A stretch of 6,707 bases of DNA from Deltaproteobacteria bacterium. Its GTDB lineage: Bacteria > Myxococcota > B64-G9. The position numbers were made by a program, and so were the translations under genes. The stretch is taken from assembly GCA_003647095.1 (NCBI GenBank), contig QMME01000220.1:1-6707 (forward strand). Reading direction: 5' to 3'. The notes under the pieces are model-generated. The model ran no database searches. It saw only the letters and a list, made by a program, of their open reading frames with translations, and was not told where the DNA came from. This document shows, piece after piece, positions 5,610-6,707 of this stretch; position 1 is the first letter of the stretch; each line of letters begins with the position of its first letter.

Positions 5610-6583
5610 TGGGCGAGGTACTGGACACGGTGTTGCTGCTGGCCCTGCCGGCTTCCGGCAAGAGCGAGGTACGCAAGTACCTGGCCTGGCTCGATCCCCA
5701 GCAGTGCCGGCGGGACTTTCACATGGGTCCCACCGTGCAGCTGGACGACTTTCCCTACGTGCACATGATGCGGCGCATCGACGACGAGCTGGAGGCGGCC
5801 GGGCGGGAGCGGGTCTTCTTCCAGTCGTCCGAGAAGCCCTTCCGCGACACCCGCGACTGGCTGACGCTGATCGAGCTCATAAACGAGGATTACGACGACA
5901 TGACCGCGCGGCGACACATCTCCGTGCCGTCGGCGGCCGAGTGGCTGCTGGATCGCCTGGAGGCGGCCTCGCGGCGGGCCGGCCTGCCGGCTCGCCTGGG
6001 CGAGTTGCCGCCCGAGGTGCGGCGCGAGCTGTGCGGCCGGCTGGAGGAGGAGGCCGGGAAGTTGCTGCAGGAGAAGCTGGCCGGCTACCCTGGCAGCCTG
6101 GAAGGCCAGACCCTGGTGATCGAGTTCGCCCGGGGCGGCCCGCAGGGCGCGGACATGCCGCTGCCGCCTTTCTACGGTTACCGCCACTCGCTGGAGCGGC
6201 TCAGCCCGGCCATTCTGGAGCGGGCCGTCATCCTCTACATCTGGGTCACGCCCGAGGAATCGCGCCGCAAGAACGAGGCCCGGGCCGATCCCCACGACCC
6301 GGGTTCCATCCTCCACCACGGGGTTCCCATCGACGTCATGCTGGGCGACTACGGCTGCGACGACATCGATTGGCTGCAGGGAAATTCCCCGGTGCCGGGC
6401 ACGGTCACCGTGGAGGCCGGAGGGCGCACCTTTCACCTGCCCATCGCCCGCTTCGACAACCGCCAGGACAAGACCACCTTCGTGCGCGACGATCCCGCCA
6501 ACTGGAAGGAGCAGGACGTGCGCGCCCTGCACGACGGCCTCAAGCGGGCCCTGGACGAACTCTACCGGAGCCGTAAGGACTGA
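5609..6583 (+). CDS. Uncharacterised P-loop NTPase-like protein
   Basis: This 324-residue soluble protein (325 if it starts at the ATG at 5606) begins with a hydrophobic strand and the Walker A motif ALPASGKS (residues 12-19, [AG]xxxxGKS form). A strand ending in an acidic residue, TLVIEFARGG (168-177), is a plausible Walker B. VQLDDFPYVHMMRRIDDELE (43-62) and the Arg/Asp-rich YIWVTPEESRRKNEAR (210-225) with PGSILHHGVPIDVMLGDYG look like conserved substrate- or lid-type segments. These features resemble small-molecule or nucleotide kinases, but no named family is recognised and the reaction is unknown. No membrane segments are seen. The reading frame is intact. The one-base stop/start overlap with the DUF3783 gene implies coupled translation and a shared process. 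An inactive GTP/ATP-binding scaffold cannot be excluded. Confidence 0.85.
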   Translation: MGEVLDTVLLLALPASGKSEVRKYLAWLDPQQCRRDFHMGPTVQLDDFPYVHMMRRIDDELEAAGRERVFFQSSEKPFRDTRDWLTLIELINEDYDDMTARRHISVPSAAEWLLDRLEAASRRAGLPARLGELPPEVRRELCGRLEEEAGKLLQEKLAGYPGSLEGQTLVIEFARGGPQGADMPLPPFYGYRHSLERLSPAILERAVILYIWVTPEESRRKNEARADPHDPGSILHHGVPIDVMLGDYGCDDIDWLQGNSPVPGTVTVEAGGRTFHLPIARFDNRQDKTTFVRDDPANWKEQDVRALHDGLKRALDELYRSRKD

Positions 6584-6707
6584 TTCGCGGCGTGGGTGTT
6601 TCGGGCCGTGCCTGTGCGGTACGTGCTGGGCGGCTCGGGGCCGCACTCTCGTGCTCACTTTGCTCCGCGCGAGAGCACACCTCCTCGCCGCCTGCATCAT
6701 GGGTAAC
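6584..6707 (+). other. Intergenic tail without a recognisable gene
   Basis: No open frame with a convincing start and ribosome site was found on either strand in these 124 bases. The reverse-strand frame opening at 6700 runs antisense through the P-loop gene and reads as a GC-rich shadow. The plus-strand ATG at 6699 has only three codons before the edge and no ribosome site. The notable content is the pair of hairpins at 6630-6675. Confidence 0.5.
6630..6675 (+). repeat. Two adjacent inverted repeats downstream of the P-loop gene
   Basis: The first hairpin is GCGGC (6630-6634), loop TCGGG, GCCGC (6640-6644). One base later comes CTCTCGTGC (6646-6654), a 12-base loop, then GCGCGAGAG (6667-6675), a nine-pair stem with one T-G wobble. 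An alternative pairing, GTGCTC (6651-6656) with GAGCAC (6673-6678), is also possible. They start 47 bases after the stop codon. No T-run follows on either strand, so this is not a standard intrinsic terminator. A transcript-end stabiliser, a REP-like element or a structured RNA are possible. Confidence 0.45.

Noticed and set aside
5462..6700. Long minus-strand open frame opposite the P-loop gene
   Set aside because: It has no ribosome site and no domain, and it is antisense to a frame with a Walker A motif and a good start. It is a shadow frame.
6630..6707. Intrinsic terminator or CRISPR-like repeat at the right end
   Set aside because: The hairpins have no T-run on either strand, and no direct repeats with spacers are present.

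Overview
The window is GC-rich (roughly two thirds G+C by eye) and gene-dense. The protein families suggest a deltaproteobacterial-type organism such as Desulfuromonadia/Desulfobacterota or Myxococcota. The pointers are a PEGA-domain Ser/Thr kinase, a receiver/PATAN(DUF4388)/J-domain/TPR fusion, a DUF3783 protein and a short-chain 3-hydroxyacyl-CoA dehydrogenase. This placement is inference from architecture, since there is no rRNA or other marker gene here. No tRNA, rRNA, CRISPR array, transposase or integrase was seen.

Left part, minus strand (positions 5103 down to 1): one promoter with a perfect TATAAT box drives a tightly spaced series of genes. First comes a 704-residue orphan response regulator fused to PATAN, J-domain and TPR modules. 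A 13-nt gap separates it from a single-pass membrane Ser/Thr kinase with two extracytoplasmic PEGA domains. A 16-nt gap then leads to a 3-hydroxybutyryl-CoA dehydrogenase-type enzyme. After 54 nt comes the start of an unrecognised gene that runs off the left edge. This couples two phospho-signalling proteins to a fatty-acid/butanoate-type metabolic enzyme. The dehydrogenase has Thr where the family's conserved catalytic-pocket Asn normally sits.

Right part, plus strand (positions 5106 to 6583): a divergent promoter, whose -35 box lies 2 bp from the opposing -35 box, precedes two overlapping genes. These are a 150-residue DUF3783-family protein and a 324-residue uncharacterised P-loop (Walker A) protein. 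The second gene starts on the last base of the first gene's stop codon, so the two are very probably translationally coupled. The final 124 bases carry no recognisable gene but hold two adjacent hairpins.

The best candidates for undescribed biology are the signalling trio on the minus strand and the DUF3783/P-loop pair on the plus strand. Neither has an obvious known system name.
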